From SLST01 sp046538735 (GTDB taxonomy: Bacteria; Spirochaetota; Spirochaetia; DSM-27196; SLST01), in assembly GCA_046538735.1 (NCBI GenBank), contig JBKHII010000026.1, positions 1 through 34,144 on the forward strand: 34,144 nucleotides of DNA. Direction: 5' to 3'. The translations under genes and the position numbers were made by a program. Numbering within the stretch: the stretch's first letter is position 1; each line of letters opens with the position of its first letter. The notes beneath the pieces were generated by a model. The model made no database searches, was not told the origin of the DNA, and was given only the letters and a program-made list of their open reading frames with translations. Of this stretch, positions 24,145-31,865 are shown in pieces.

Positions 24145-25788
24145 CTATCGTGCCGATCGACGAGCGGTCACTCGATAGGATCTCGGGAGCAGGATGTGTT
24201 CGTACAGCGTCAATGCCAGCGAGTCCTCCCCGAGACTCTCGTCACCAAACTCGAAGGTCAACCGGAAGGTGTTGATGCTTTCGATCTCGTCAAAAACGAC
24301 GGTAATCCCGTCTCGGCCGTCTTTCGAGGCGCTGCTTCGTACATGAACGCCGTCCGCTTCTCGCAAAGACACGCGTTCGCGGCCGTCGACCGCGATGACG
24401 CCGTCGAACTGGAACACCGGACAGGTAAGCGCAAACTTCACGTCGCCGTCTCGTTCTTCGCCTTCCCGTTCGGCCAGAATGCGGAACTCGGAGATACCGA
24501 AGATGTTACCATCCGCTTCCCATTCCCCGAGAAGCGGCCGCCAATCCTCGGGAGATAAGCTCGCATCGGTCGCCTCGCGGCTCAACGCCGACCGTTCGGA
24601 GCGATGCAGAACGACCCGAACGGGTTCTCCGGAAAACTCGCCTGCCGGCTCGACGTCGTTCAGCTCTCCCGACCGACGTCGACCTCCCGTGAGCCTCGGT
24701 ACTTCGAACAGGAGGTCCGTGATATCGTAGTTCCCGGCGGTCACTACCAGCGCGTTCTCTTCAGGAAAGACATACACGCACTGCCCGCCCCGTCCCATCG
24801 CGATGAAGCAATTCCACAGGAGAACTCCTTTCGGGAGGAACCAGCCGTAGCCGTAGTCGAGCGTGAAGACCGGCGTCCACTGGGACGTACCGTGCGCCGT
24901 AAGCATCTGCGAAAGCCAGGGAAACGAAACGATTCGTTCATCTCCCCACATCCCGCGGTTCCCGATCAGGTACGCGAATCGCGCCAGATCGTGAAGCGAC
25001 ATCCGGAGGTCGCCCCAGCCGCGGTTGTTCCCGTGAGGATCCTCCGGCCAGACGAGCGGTCCGATACCGATACGTCGGAAGAGATGTTCCTCCGCAAAGG
25101 CCAGCGCGTTCATACCGCACGCCTCGCTGATCGCCATGGACAGGATGTGGTAGTTGATGCTGCTGTAGCTGAATCGTGTTCCGGGAGGATCGATCTGCTC
25201 GAGATTCGCGACGAAACGCTCCCAGTCGTTCGATCTCAGCATCTCCAGGAGCGTCGTCTCCGCGAACGGCGTCTCCTCGGTGACCTTGCCGATCGATTCG
25301 ATCCCGGACGTCATGGAGAGCACATGGCCGATCGTGACGCCGGAGAACGCTTTCGCACCGCTCAAGACGGGGTGATCCCGGAAGATCTCGGAGACGAGCT
25401 GATCGGGGCCGGTGAAGTATCCCCGGTCCATGGCGATACCGACGAGTACGGCCATGACGCTCTTCGTAACGGAAGCGATGTCGTGAGGAACGGAGGTCGC
25501 GTACGGATCGACGGAAACGTCCGTCACCAGATGGCCGTCCTTGATCACGACCAGTCCATGGAGATCGATGCTCTTCCTCTCGATACGCTCCACGAATCGG
25601 CGTACCACGTCCGAATCGACGCCGAGTTCCTCCGGCGAGGCGGTTCTCCACGACTCTCCGGGTGTGTACTCGTTCCGAGTCAGCATTTCGGGACGGACCG
25701 TCCCGCAGCCGGTGCAGCCGATGAGAACCGTCAGTAGCACGATGCAACAGCCCGAGAGGGTTCTCGATCCGCGCGGTATCGTCTTCAT
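24145..25788 (-). CDS. serine hydrolase lipoprotein (class C beta-lactamase fold)
   Basis: 547 residues. A signal peptide with lipobox LIGC (Cys25) predicts a lipoprotein. The beta-lactamase-related domain (about 45-370) has the nucleophile motif S106-V-T-K109 and a YSS element in FSYSSINYH in place of YxN. A C-terminal domain (about 395-547) is beta-rich and looks like a lipocalin- or calycin-like tail, as in other serine hydrolases of this group. Typical substrates are esters, D-amino-acid peptides or cell-wall fragments; none can be picked out. A purine-rich site (AGGCGGAG) precedes the ATG. It follows a Crp/Fnr gene by 93 bp on the same strand. Its composition is less GC-rich than in most neighbours. 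Confidence 0.85.
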   Translation of the reverse strand: MKTIPRGSRTLSGCCIVLLTVLIGCTGCGTVRPEMLTRNEYTPGESWRTASPEELGVDSDVVRRFVERIERKSIDLHGLVVIKDGHLVTDVSVDPYATSVPHDIASVTKSVMAVLVGIAMDRGYFTGPDQLVSEIFRDHPVLSGAKAFSGVTIGHVLSMTSGIESIGKVTEETPFAETTLLEMLRSNDWERFVANLEQIDPPGTRFSYSSINYHILSMAISEACGMNALAFAEEHLFRRIGIGPLVWPEDPHGNNRGWGDLRMSLHDLARFAYLIGNRGMWGDERIVSFPWLSQMLTAHGTSQWTPVFTLDYGYGWFLPKGVLLWNCFIAMGRGGQCVYVFPEENALVVTAGNYDITDLLFEVPRLTGGRRRSGELNDVEPAGEFSGEPVRVVLHRSERSALSREATDASLSPEDWRPLLGEWEADGNIFGISEFRILAEREGEERDGDVKFALTCPVFQFDGVIAVDGRERVSLREADGVHVRSSASKDGRDGITVVFDEIESINTFRLTFEFGDESLGEDSLALTLYEHILLPRSYRVTARRSAR

Positions 25789-25881
25789 CTCCGCCTCTCC
25801 ATCAAGTCCTCATGCGAGAACGGCGATCGTTCCACACAATCGCAGTCTCCATGACAACGCGTCGCATATCCTTGACGCACA

Positions 25882-26484
25882 TCAAGAAGACACGGAGGTC
25901 GTTCTCTTCTTCCGGATTCTGCTGAGCGTTTCAGGCGAGATCCCCAGGTATCCGGCGATATGATACAGGGGAAGCCGTTCCGCCAGTCCGGGGAACTGGG
26001 CAAGGAACGTTTCGTACGCGGAGATGGCGTCCAGTGTGAGCAGTTCCCGCTCTCGATCGCACTTCCGAACGTAGTACGGTCGTATGATCTTATGCATAAC
26101 CTCGTAGAGACGCGGGAAAGCCTCGAAACACCGAGCTACGTCTCCGGCATCGCACATGAGCAGATCGGTATTCTCAAGCGCCTGAATCCAGTAGGCGTGA
26201 TCAACGGCGGAATCTCGAAACGGATCGTGAAACCCGGTGAATTCGTTCTCGGAACAGAAGTCGACGTTCCGTTCCCGGCCCGATCCGTCGATCACGTAAT
26301 GCCGAACAAGTCCTTTCGTAATGAAAGCGATCTTCCGAACGTCGTCTCGGGGAGTGAGAAAATGCTCTTTCGGCCGGAGACGAACGAATCGAGACAACCG
26401 GGACAGAGCATCCCATTCCGCATCCGACAGTCGTCCGTACCGATCGATGAACGCACGAAAGCACTCGAACGATCCGTTGTTCAC
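25882..26484 (-). CDS. Crp/Fnr-family regulator
   Basis: 200 residues. A cyclic-nucleotide-binding-like beta roll (about 20-130: EHFLTPRDDVRKIAFITKGLVRHYVIDGSG) is followed by a dimer helix and a short helix-turn-helix, LPLYHIAGYLGISPETLSRI (about 170-189). The effector pocket lacks an obvious cAMP-binding R-S pair, and there are no Fnr-type cysteine clusters, so the ligand is unknown. GTG start at 26484 with a weak ribosome site. It is upstream of the serine hydrolase gene on the same strand and may control it. Lower GC than the neighbouring core genes. Confidence 0.85.
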   Translation of the reverse strand: MNNGSFECFRAFIDRYGRLSDAEWDALSRLSRFVRLRPKEHFLTPRDDVRKIAFITKGLVRHYVIDGSGRERNVDFCSENEFTGFHDPFRDSAVDHAYWIQALENTDLLMCDAGDVARCFEAFPRLYEVMHKIIRPYYVRKCDRERELLTLDAISAYETFLAQFPGLAERLPLYHIAGYLGISPETLSRIRKKRTTSVSS

Positions 26485-26774
26485 ATGCGGCTCCGCTTCT
26501 CTATCTGCGTCGTTCCGGCCTTCTATCGGGACCGCCCCGGGGCCGACGACAAGATACGTGAGACTGGAGTCTACATCGAAGACGGTTCCGTCGCAACGGT
26601 ATCCGCTCGTCCGCAGTCCGGATCGCCCTTCGCCCGGTCGAGCGGCGCCGGCGGACGGAACGTGAACAAGATGAACACGAAGGTGATCGCGCGCGATCGG
26701 GTCCGCCGGTTCCAGCTCGTCACCGCCGTTCGGCGAGCCGGGCCGCGTTTCGTTTGCCTATCGGTAGGACTCCA
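26485..26774. other. intergenic gap with a 14-bp palindrome
   Basis: About 300 bp between the divergent Crp/Fnr and M28 genes. No convincing gene reads here. A perfect palindrome GATCGCGCGCGATC occurs at 26685-26698; in GC-rich DNA such a sequence can arise by chance, but it lies about 100 bp before an M28 peptidase promoter. Confidence 0.3.
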
Positions 26775-26783
26775 TGGTAGCCT
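26775..26783 (+). promoter_or_regulatory. extended -10 box for the second M28 gene
   Basis: TGGTAGCCT, an extended -10, ends eleven bases before the ATG at 26795. It supports that start over an in-frame ATG at 26774. Confidence 0.4.
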
Positions 26784-26794
26784 GCGGCCACACT

Positions 26795-28180
26795 ATGAAC
26801 CAATCCACGCTCTCATTGCGCCGCGTTCGCACCCGGGCGGGCGTCGGCGCAACGCGAACGTTCCTGGCCCTCACCCTCGTTCTCGCCGCCCTCGCCGGAT
26901 GCCGGGCACCTGCGGCATCGCCGGACGGCGTCGCGATCGTCACGACGATCGAGGCGCTCGCCTCCCCCGCCTACAGCGGCCGCCTCACCGGCTCGGCGGG
27001 CAACGACGCGGCGGTGGAGTTCCTCGCCGGCAGGCTCGCCGAGCTCGGCGCGACGCCGCTCCCCGGCGCCGACTCGCTCCTGCACCGTTACACGCAGCCG
27101 GTCGTTCGCACAGGCGAGGTGCCGCGTCTCAAGGTCGCTGCGGACGCCGGCCCGCGCACAGAGCTCCTCGCCGGCGTCGATTTCGACGTCCTGATCCGCG
27201 AGGGCACGACCATCGGCGGCCCGCTCTCGGCCCCGATTGCCCGACTGTCCGCTGAGCAGGTGAACGCCGACCGTATGCGCGAGCTCCGGGGCCACGCGTT
27301 CGTCGTAGCGGCCGAGCGCTTCGGAGAGATCGCCTCGGACGGGGAGATTGCTCGGCTCCTCTTCGATCCCGTGGCCGGCCCCGCGGCGATCGTACTCGTG
27401 ATGCCGGAGCAGATCGAGTCGGTGCCGAAGAGTCTCTTCCTCACGAGCGACTCGTACCCGCCGGGCGGCCCCGTGCTGATGCAGGTGACCGCAGCGGCCG
27501 GACGCGCTATCGCCGCCGGGGCGCTCGAGCTCACCGGCGGCTACCGGGTGGAAGACGCGCAGGTGGCCAACGTAGTCGGGCGAATCGTGGCCGGCGAGTC
27601 GGGCGAGGCACCGGTCATCCTGTCCGCTCACTTGGACGGGCCGGGCGGCGCGGCCGGGAACGAGTACTACCCCGGGGCGATCGATAACGCGAGCGGCGTC
27701 GCGGTCGTGCTCGAAGCGGCTCGTCTGATTACCGACGCAGGCGCAGCCGCCCGAAGACCGGTCTGGGTCGCGCTCTTCAACGGCGAGGAACAGGGTCTGT
27801 ACGGCTCGAAGGCGTTCGCGGCCGACCACGGCGAGGCGCTTCGCGGCGCTACGGTCGTCAACGTCGACATGGTCGGGACGGGGGGATCGCCCTTCTCGGT
27901 GAGCATGACCGACGACGCCGACGAGCTGGCTGCGCGTCTGGTCGAGGCGCTTCAGGCAGGTCGACGGGCGCACGCGTCCGACGCGGAGGTGATCGAGGGC
28001 GGCATGAGCGACCACGCCTCGTTCGCAGGTCTCGCCGAGGCGGTCTCCGTCGTGCAGGCGCCCTACCCCGCGATGCACCAGCTCGGTGACACGCCGGCGA
28101 ACGCGGACACCGCCACGCTCGCGGTCGTGGCGACCGCAGTTACCGCCGTCGCGCGGGCACACGCGGGGATGGAACAGTGA
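26795..28180 (+). CDS. M28-family metallopeptidase, lipoprotein paralogue
   Basis: 461 residues. A signal peptide with lipobox LAGC (Cys36) makes this a predicted lipoprotein, unlike the copy at 7604-9037. The catalytic set is complete: SAHLDGPG, AIDNASG, NGEEQGLYGS, NVDMVG and AMHQLGDTP. The two proteins also share the N-terminal phrase ASPxYxGRLTGSxGN and the middle VSALP/ESVPK-LFLT stretch, so they are clear paralogues. Its stop overlaps the CPBP protease start (GTGA), so they are coupled. Likely an envelope aminopeptidase. Confidence 0.92.
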   Translation: MNQSTLSLRRVRTRAGVGATRTFLALTLVLAALAGCRAPAASPDGVAIVTTIEALASPAYSGRLTGSAGNDAAVEFLAGRLAELGATPLPGADSLLHRYTQPVVRTGEVPRLKVAADAGPRTELLAGVDFDVLIREGTTIGGPLSAPIARLSAEQVNADRMRELRGHAFVVAAERFGEIASDGEIARLLFDPVAGPAAIVLVMPEQIESVPKSLFLTSDSYPPGGPVLMQVTAAAGRAIAAGALELTGGYRVEDAQVANVVGRIVAGESGEAPVILSAHLDGPGGAAGNEYYPGAIDNASGVAVVLEAARLITDAGAAARRPVWVALFNGEEQGLYGSKAFAADHGEALRGATVVNVDMVGTGGSPFSVSMTDDADELAARLVEALQAGRRAHASDAEVIEGGMSDHASFAGLAEAVSVVQAPYPAMHQLGDTPANADTATLAVVATAVTAVARAHAGMEQ

Positions 28181-28977
28181 GCGAACGATCTCTGCGCGAG
28201 TCGGTACGCTTCTTCCTCATCACCCTCGCCGCCACCTGGTTCGTGTGGATCGGCCTTTACCGCCTCGGGATCCTCGGGGAGGAGGCGGCGCGGATCGTCG
28301 GCACGTGGATGCCCACGACGGTCGCTGTCATACTCTCGCTTGTGGAGCGGGGCCGATCCGGCGCTCGCGCGCTTCTGGAACGGCTTCTGCGGTGGCGCGT
28401 GCATCCGGGATGGTACCTCTTCGCGCTCGCGGCGCCCGTGCCGGTCGTCGTGGCTGCCGTCGCAGCGCATCGACGGCTCGGAGGTACGGCGGTCTCGGAG
28501 AACGACCCGGCGCAGTGGCACCTCATCTTCCCCGCGTTCGCGCTCATCTTCTTCACGAGCGTGCTCGGCGAGGAGGTCGGGTGGCGCGGCTACGCGCTGC
28601 CGAGATTGCGGGACCGCTTCGGCCCGCTCCGCGCGAGCCTCGTGGTCGGCGTCGTCTGGGGCGTCTGGCATCTGCCGCTCTGGTGGATGGGCGGCAACTT
28701 CCACGCTCAGATCCCCTTCGGGCTCTTCGTGCTGCAGGACGTTGCGCTCGCCATCGTCCTCACGTGGCTCTTCAACCGCACCGGCGGCAGCGTGCTCCTC
28801 GTTGCGCTGTTGCACGCGGCGAGCAACCTCGCAATCGGCCTGGCCCCGCTCCTTCCTTCGGCAACGGGCGGGAGCACGCGTCCGCTCTGGATCGCCGTCG
28901 GCCTCCTCTGCGCGGGAGCCGCGGTGATCGCGGCGCATTGGGTCCGAGCAGGAGACCGCCCGATCGTGGTAGACTGA
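28177..28977 (+). CDS. CPBP-family intramembrane protease
   Basis: 266 residues with about eight membrane helices. The family's catalytic elements are present: GEEVGWRGYALPRL (E132-E133-R137), GVVWGVWHLPLWW (H165) and LLHAASNL near the C-terminus. These glutamic intramembrane proteases (Rce1/abi type) cleave prenylated or membrane peptides and are often linked to bacteriocin immunity. GTG start overlapping the M28 stop. No bacteriocin gene is seen; the pairing with an M28 lipoprotein suggests stepwise peptide degradation at the membrane (inference). Confidence 0.9.
   Translation: MSERSLRESVRFFLITLAATWFVWIGLYRLGILGEEAARIVGTWMPTTVAVILSLVERGRSGARALLERLLRWRVHPGWYLFALAAPVPVVVAAVAAHRRLGGTAVSENDPAQWHLIFPAFALIFFTSVLGEEVGWRGYALPRLRDRFGPLRASLVVGVVWGVWHLPLWWMGGNFHAQIPFGLFVLQDVALAIVLTWLFNRTGGSVLLVALLHAASNLAIGLAPLLPSATGGSTRPLWIAVGLLCAGAAVIAAHWVRAGDRPIVVD
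28967..28975 (+). promoter_or_regulatory. extended -10 box before the decayed cyclase copy
   Basis: TGGTAGACT, then GATCTC, then ATG at 28982. It overlaps the last codons of the CPBP gene and matches the intact cyclase promoter at 9069-9083 in box and spacing. Confidence 0.4.
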
Positions 28978-28981
28978 TCTC

Positions 28982-29070
28982 ATGACGGGCCGGTCCGCCT
29001 CGCCTTCTGCATCGTCGGCGACCGCGCTGCGCAGCGCCCGCTCGCGAACAGCTACCAGGTCCCGCCTGGT
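28982..29070 (+). pseudogene. decayed copy of the EIIA-diadenylate cyclase gene
   Basis: Two short blocks match the gene at 9084-10412. Bases 28999-29023 equal 9387-9411 except one position (LAFCIVGD in both), and bases near 29052-29070 match 9692-9710 with two changes (SYQVPP in both). The region between them in the intact gene, about 280 bp, is lost here, and so are most of the start and all of the cyclase domain. The ATG and the first block are out of frame. So only a promoter, start and two EIIA/middle-domain scraps remain. Confidence 0.7.
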
Positions 29071-29118
29071 TTTGCCGCCGAGAGCTTGCCACTGGAGAGG
29101 AGGTGGTTTCGTTTCTTG

Positions 29119-30153
29119 ATGGATCATTGGCGGCAACAACTGAAACATGACCCTGTTCCTCTTCTGCTCTCCTCCGGCGATGATGCGCTCGTGTTGTATA
29201 CGCGACGGGATCTGCTGGAAGAAGAAGCGGGTCCTGAGAGCCGCTTGTGGCAGCTTTCCGGAGCTCAGAGGATTGTGCGGAAACAGAATGATGACGGTTC
29301 GTGGACGGGTACGAGCGGGAAGAAACATGAGGCGGTCAATTACGGGCTGATAGAGACATGGCGGCAGTTGAGGGTTCTTGTCGATACGTACGGATTCACC
29401 CGTGAGAACCCGTCGGCGGCCAAAGCGGCGGAGTTCGTCTTCTCATGCCAGACTGAAGAGGGGGATTTCAGGGGATTCCTGGCCAACCAGTATGCCACCT
29501 ACTATACCGGGGCGCTTCTCTCGCTTCTTGTCAAGGCGGGGTATCATGACGATCCGCGCGCAAGAAAGGCGTTTGAATGGCTTCTCTCCGTGCGCCAGGA
29601 GGACGGAGGCTGGACCGTTCCCATTCTCACCAGAGGCTTCGACGGGAAAACCATGTACCGGCTCACGAGCACCCACTCAGAGCCGGTCCAGCCTGAGCGA
29701 AGCAAACCGTTTTCACATAACTGGACCGGGATGGTACTCCGCGCGTTCGCCGCTCATCCCGACTACCGTGAATCGGAGGCCGCACTGAAAGCGGCAAGGC
29801 TCCTTAAGTCACGATTCTTCGAACCGGATTGCTACTCTTCCTACCAGTCTCCCCACTACTGGGTACGCTTTGAGTATCCTTTCTGGTGGAACAACCTCGT
29901 CGCCGCGCTTGATTCAATCTCATTCATCGATCCGGGAAGGGACGAACAAGTCGATGCGGCAGTCCACTGGCTGATCGACCATCAGAGAGAAGACACCTTG
30001 TGGGATATCTCTTATGCTATGGGAAAGCATACGGGATACGCGGGAAGAAGGGAGAGAAGGTTATGGGTTGCCCTGGCAATTTGCAGGGTACTCAAGAGAA
30101 TTGGATGTTCTCCGCCAGCGAGCCCTTCCGTGAAATCAGAAACCTGCCGATGA
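29119..30153 (+). CDS. terpenoid-cyclase/prenyltransferase-fold protein
   Basis: 344 residues, no signal peptide. Repeats resembling the QW motifs of squalene cyclases and prenyltransferase beta subunits occur: QNDDGSWTG, CQTEEGDFRGF and RQEDGGWTVP, each following a helical pair, which predicts an alpha-alpha toroid. The DxDD catalytic motif of cyclases is not seen, so a classical cyclase reaction is unlikely; related bacterial proteins are mostly uncharacterised. The start is uncertain: ATG 29119 is used, but AGGAGG lies 15 bases upstream, too far for a normal ribosome site; the frame is open further upstream, running in from the decayed cyclase piece. Composition is clearly less GC-rich than its surroundings, suggesting transfer. 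Confidence 0.75.
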   Translation: MDHWRQQLKHDPVPLLLSSGDDALVLYTRRDLLEEEAGPESRLWQLSGAQRIVRKQNDDGSWTGTSGKKHEAVNYGLIETWRQLRVLVDTYGFTRENPSAAKAAEFVFSCQTEEGDFRGFLANQYATYYTGALLSLLVKAGYHDDPRARKAFEWLLSVRQEDGGWTVPILTRGFDGKTMYRLTSTHSEPVQPERSKPFSHNWTGMVLRAFAAHPDYRESEAALKAARLLKSRFFEPDCYSSYQSPHYWVRFEYPFWWNNLVAALDSISFIDPGRDEQVDAAVHWLIDHQREDTLWDISYAMGKHTGYAGRRERRLWVALAICRVLKRIGCSPPASPSVKSETCR

Positions 30154-30178
30154 TTGATACGGTGTGATCAGCGACAAT

Positions 30179-30450
30179 TGGAACTCCCGATTTCGTGGAC
30201 ACCCGAACTGCTTGTGACCCTACCGTTTCCCGGGGTGTCTTGGGTACCACCTTGCGTCAGGAGACTTCATGACGAGCCACCTCGCGGGGCTGTGTTCCAC
30301 GATCTGCCCCCGGATCGTTGCTATGCGACTCCAATTGCGCTGACCTCCTCGTATTCGACCGGACTGCGGTAGCCGAGAGTCGAGTGCAACCGGGTCCGAT
30401 TGTAGAATGCCTCGATGTGCTCGAAGACTGCCGTTCGGACGATCCGGAGC
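30179..30450 (-). mobile_element. IS3-family remnant (transposase C-terminus and one end)
   Basis: On the minus strand, RTAVFEHIEAFYNRTRLHSTLGYRSPVEYEEVSAIGVA (read in two pieces) is the C-terminal end of an IS3-family integrase-type transposase, stopping at 30321. The element's end is at 30179, where the plus strand starts with TGGAACTCCCGATTTCGTGG, a plausible IS3 terminal repeat beginning in TG. The other end and most of the transposase are missing. The intervening 140 bp carry no other gene. Confidence 0.65.
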
Positions 30451-30459
30451 AGTTCAGAG

Positions 30460-30596
30460 CGATCGGTTGGGTTGCGGGGCATCTCTGTTCGTTGATCTGT
30501 GAGGTCCGCGAAGACAGCGAGGGAGAATACTACCACTTGGTGACCCTTTGGAAGTCCACCAAGGAGGAGCAGACGCTGTATGAGAAAAGCAGATAG
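30460..30596 (+). pseudogene. BrnT-like toxin, C-terminal remnant
   Basis: The plus-strand frame ending TAG at 30596 reads QFRAIGWVAGHLCSLICEVR and YYHLVTLWKSTKEEQTLYEK, which fits the second half of a BrnT-type or related RNase toxin. The N-terminal half is missing and its place is taken by the IS3 remnant. The next ORF starts inside its last codons, the usual toxin-antitoxin overlap. Confidence 0.45.
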
Positions 30597-30921
30597 CATT
30601 CCAACCGCCGACGAAATTACCGAACGCGCCGATCGGGGCGAGGACGTATCGGCGTACCTCGTGGATGTCGACTCCTTCGAGTTCATGCAGAGCAAACTGC
30701 GAGTCTTGGAAGGTATCGCTCGCGGGGAGCGGGCAATACTGGAAGAGCTACCCGCGACCCCGTACCGTGAAGTGATCGTCCCACCTTGCAGGATCTTCTG
30801 TCGAGCCGAGGAAGACGCCGTGTTCATCCTGCGCGTCATGCGTTCAGAGCGTGGCTCCACGAGCAAAGGGGCAGAATCTTGTGATAGCGTCGGTATTCCT
30901 GCTATGATAGCGTCTTCGTGA
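30580..30921 (+). CDS. antitoxin-toxin chimeric ORF
   Basis: 113 residues. The first 27 residues (MRKADSIPTADEITERADRG and on) match the N-terminus of small CopG-like antitoxins that partner BrnT-type toxins. From about residue 32 on, the text (ILEELPATPYREVIVPPCRI, then FCRAEEDAVFILRVMRSERG) matches the C-terminal part of a ParE/RelE toxin. So a deletion seems to have fused the start of an antitoxin gene with the end of a different toxin gene, in frame. The last 20 residues look non-native, and the stop overlaps the GTG of the lipid kinase gene. Probably non-functional. Confidence 0.5.
   Translation: MRKADSIPTADEITERADRGEDVSAYLVDVDSFEFMQSKLRVLEGIARGERAILEELPATPYREVIVPPCRIFCRAEEDAVFILRVMRSERGSTSKGAESCDSVGIPAMIASS
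30879..30908 (+). promoter_or_regulatory. promoter of the lipid kinase gene
   Basis: TTGTGA (30879-30884), an 18-bp spacer and TATGAT (30903-30908) preceded by TGC, giving both a -35 and an extended -10. The GTG at 30918 comes nine bases after the -10, so the mRNA would have almost no leader. It lies inside the end of the chimeric toxin ORF. Confidence 0.55.
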
Positions 30922-31865
30922 ATCACTACGTGGTCGTGTACAACCCGGCTGCAGGACAGGGTGCTGCAGGCCGACGGTTGTTGGAGGTTGAGCGTCTCCT
31001 CGAGGCCTGCGGCGTGAACTATCGACTCGTTGCTACCCGGTATCCGGGTGACGCGATCGATCGTGCCGAGGAGGTCGCCCGTTCGAACCACGCGACCGCG
31101 ATCATTGCCGCGGGCGGAGACGGTACGGTCAACGAGGTGCTGAACGGACTGATGAGGGTTCGTGAGAGCGGGGGCGAGATCCCGCCGATCGGCGTGCTTC
31201 CGGTGGGACGCGGCAACGACTTCGCCTACGGAGCCGGCATCCCGACCGACCTGCGGCAGTCCGTTCGTGCCCTGACCGATGGCGAGATCGTCTCGCTCGA
31301 CATCGGGTTCCTGAAGGGCGGGCTCTTCCCGGACGGACGCTACTTCGGGAACGGAATCGGCATCGGGTTCGATACAATCGTCGGGTTCGAGGCGGCGCGG
31401 ATGAAGCGGGTGAAGGGCTTCGCGGCGTACCTGGTGGGCGCGGTCAAGACGCTCGTTCGCTACTATCGGGCTCCCATGCTCCGCATCGTCACCGACGGCG
31501 GCGAAGAGCGCCGTCCGTGTATTCAGGTCTCGATCATGAACGGCAGGCGCATGGGCGGGGCGTTTCACATGGCACCGAACGCCGATCCCGCCGATGGGCT
31601 GCTCGACCTCTGCATCGCCGGCACGCCCAGGCGGCTCCAGATGCTCGGGCTCATCGTCCGATACCTCAAGGGCACGCAGGCGACACACCCGCACATCACC
31701 GTCGGTTCGACTTCCCGATTCCACGTCTCCTCGGACGACGGGCCCATCGCGATTCACGCCGACGGCGAGACGGTCAGCGTGGACGGGACCGAGCTCGAAG
31801 TGCGTTGCGTTCCCGGGATGATCTCGGTTCTGAGACCTCGTCCGGAGCCGTTCGCGTGGGCGTGA
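30918..31865 (+). CDS. DAGK_cat-family lipid kinase
   Basis: 315 residues. The catalytic domain of the diacylglycerol/sphingosine-kinase-like family is complete: VVVYNPAAGQG near the start, nucleotide loop GGDGT (66-70), LPVGRGNDFA (about 94-103) and, later, GNGIGIGFD and DGLLDLC. The family phosphorylates diacylglycerol or related lipids at the membrane face. GTG start directly after a promoter; its stop overlaps the PlsC gene (GTGA). Together they could convert diacylglycerol and lyso-lipids to phosphatidic acid. Confidence 0.92.
   Translation: MNHYVVVYNPAAGQGAAGRRLLEVERLLEACGVNYRLVATRYPGDAIDRAEEVARSNHATAIIAAGGDGTVNEVLNGLMRVRESGGEIPPIGVLPVGRGNDFAYGAGIPTDLRQSVRALTDGEIVSLDIGFLKGGLFPDGRYFGNGIGIGFDTIVGFEAARMKRVKGFAAYLVGAVKTLVRYYRAPMLRIVTDGGEERRPCIQVSIMNGRRMGGAFHMAPNADPADGLLDLCIAGTPRRLQMLGLIVRYLKGTQATHPHITVGSTSRFHVSSDDGPIAIHADGETVSVDGTELEVRCVPGMISVLRPRPEPFAWA

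Noticed and set aside
25960..27255. A long plus-strand frame across the Crp/Fnr gene and the gap
   Set aside because: It is antisense to the Crp/Fnr gene, then Arg/Pro-rich out of frame with M28; no domain is recognisable.
30321..31757. A 478-codon minus-strand frame over the lipid kinase gene
   Set aside because: Only its last 30-40 residues are real, an IS3 transposase tail; the rest is antisense to an obvious kinase gene.
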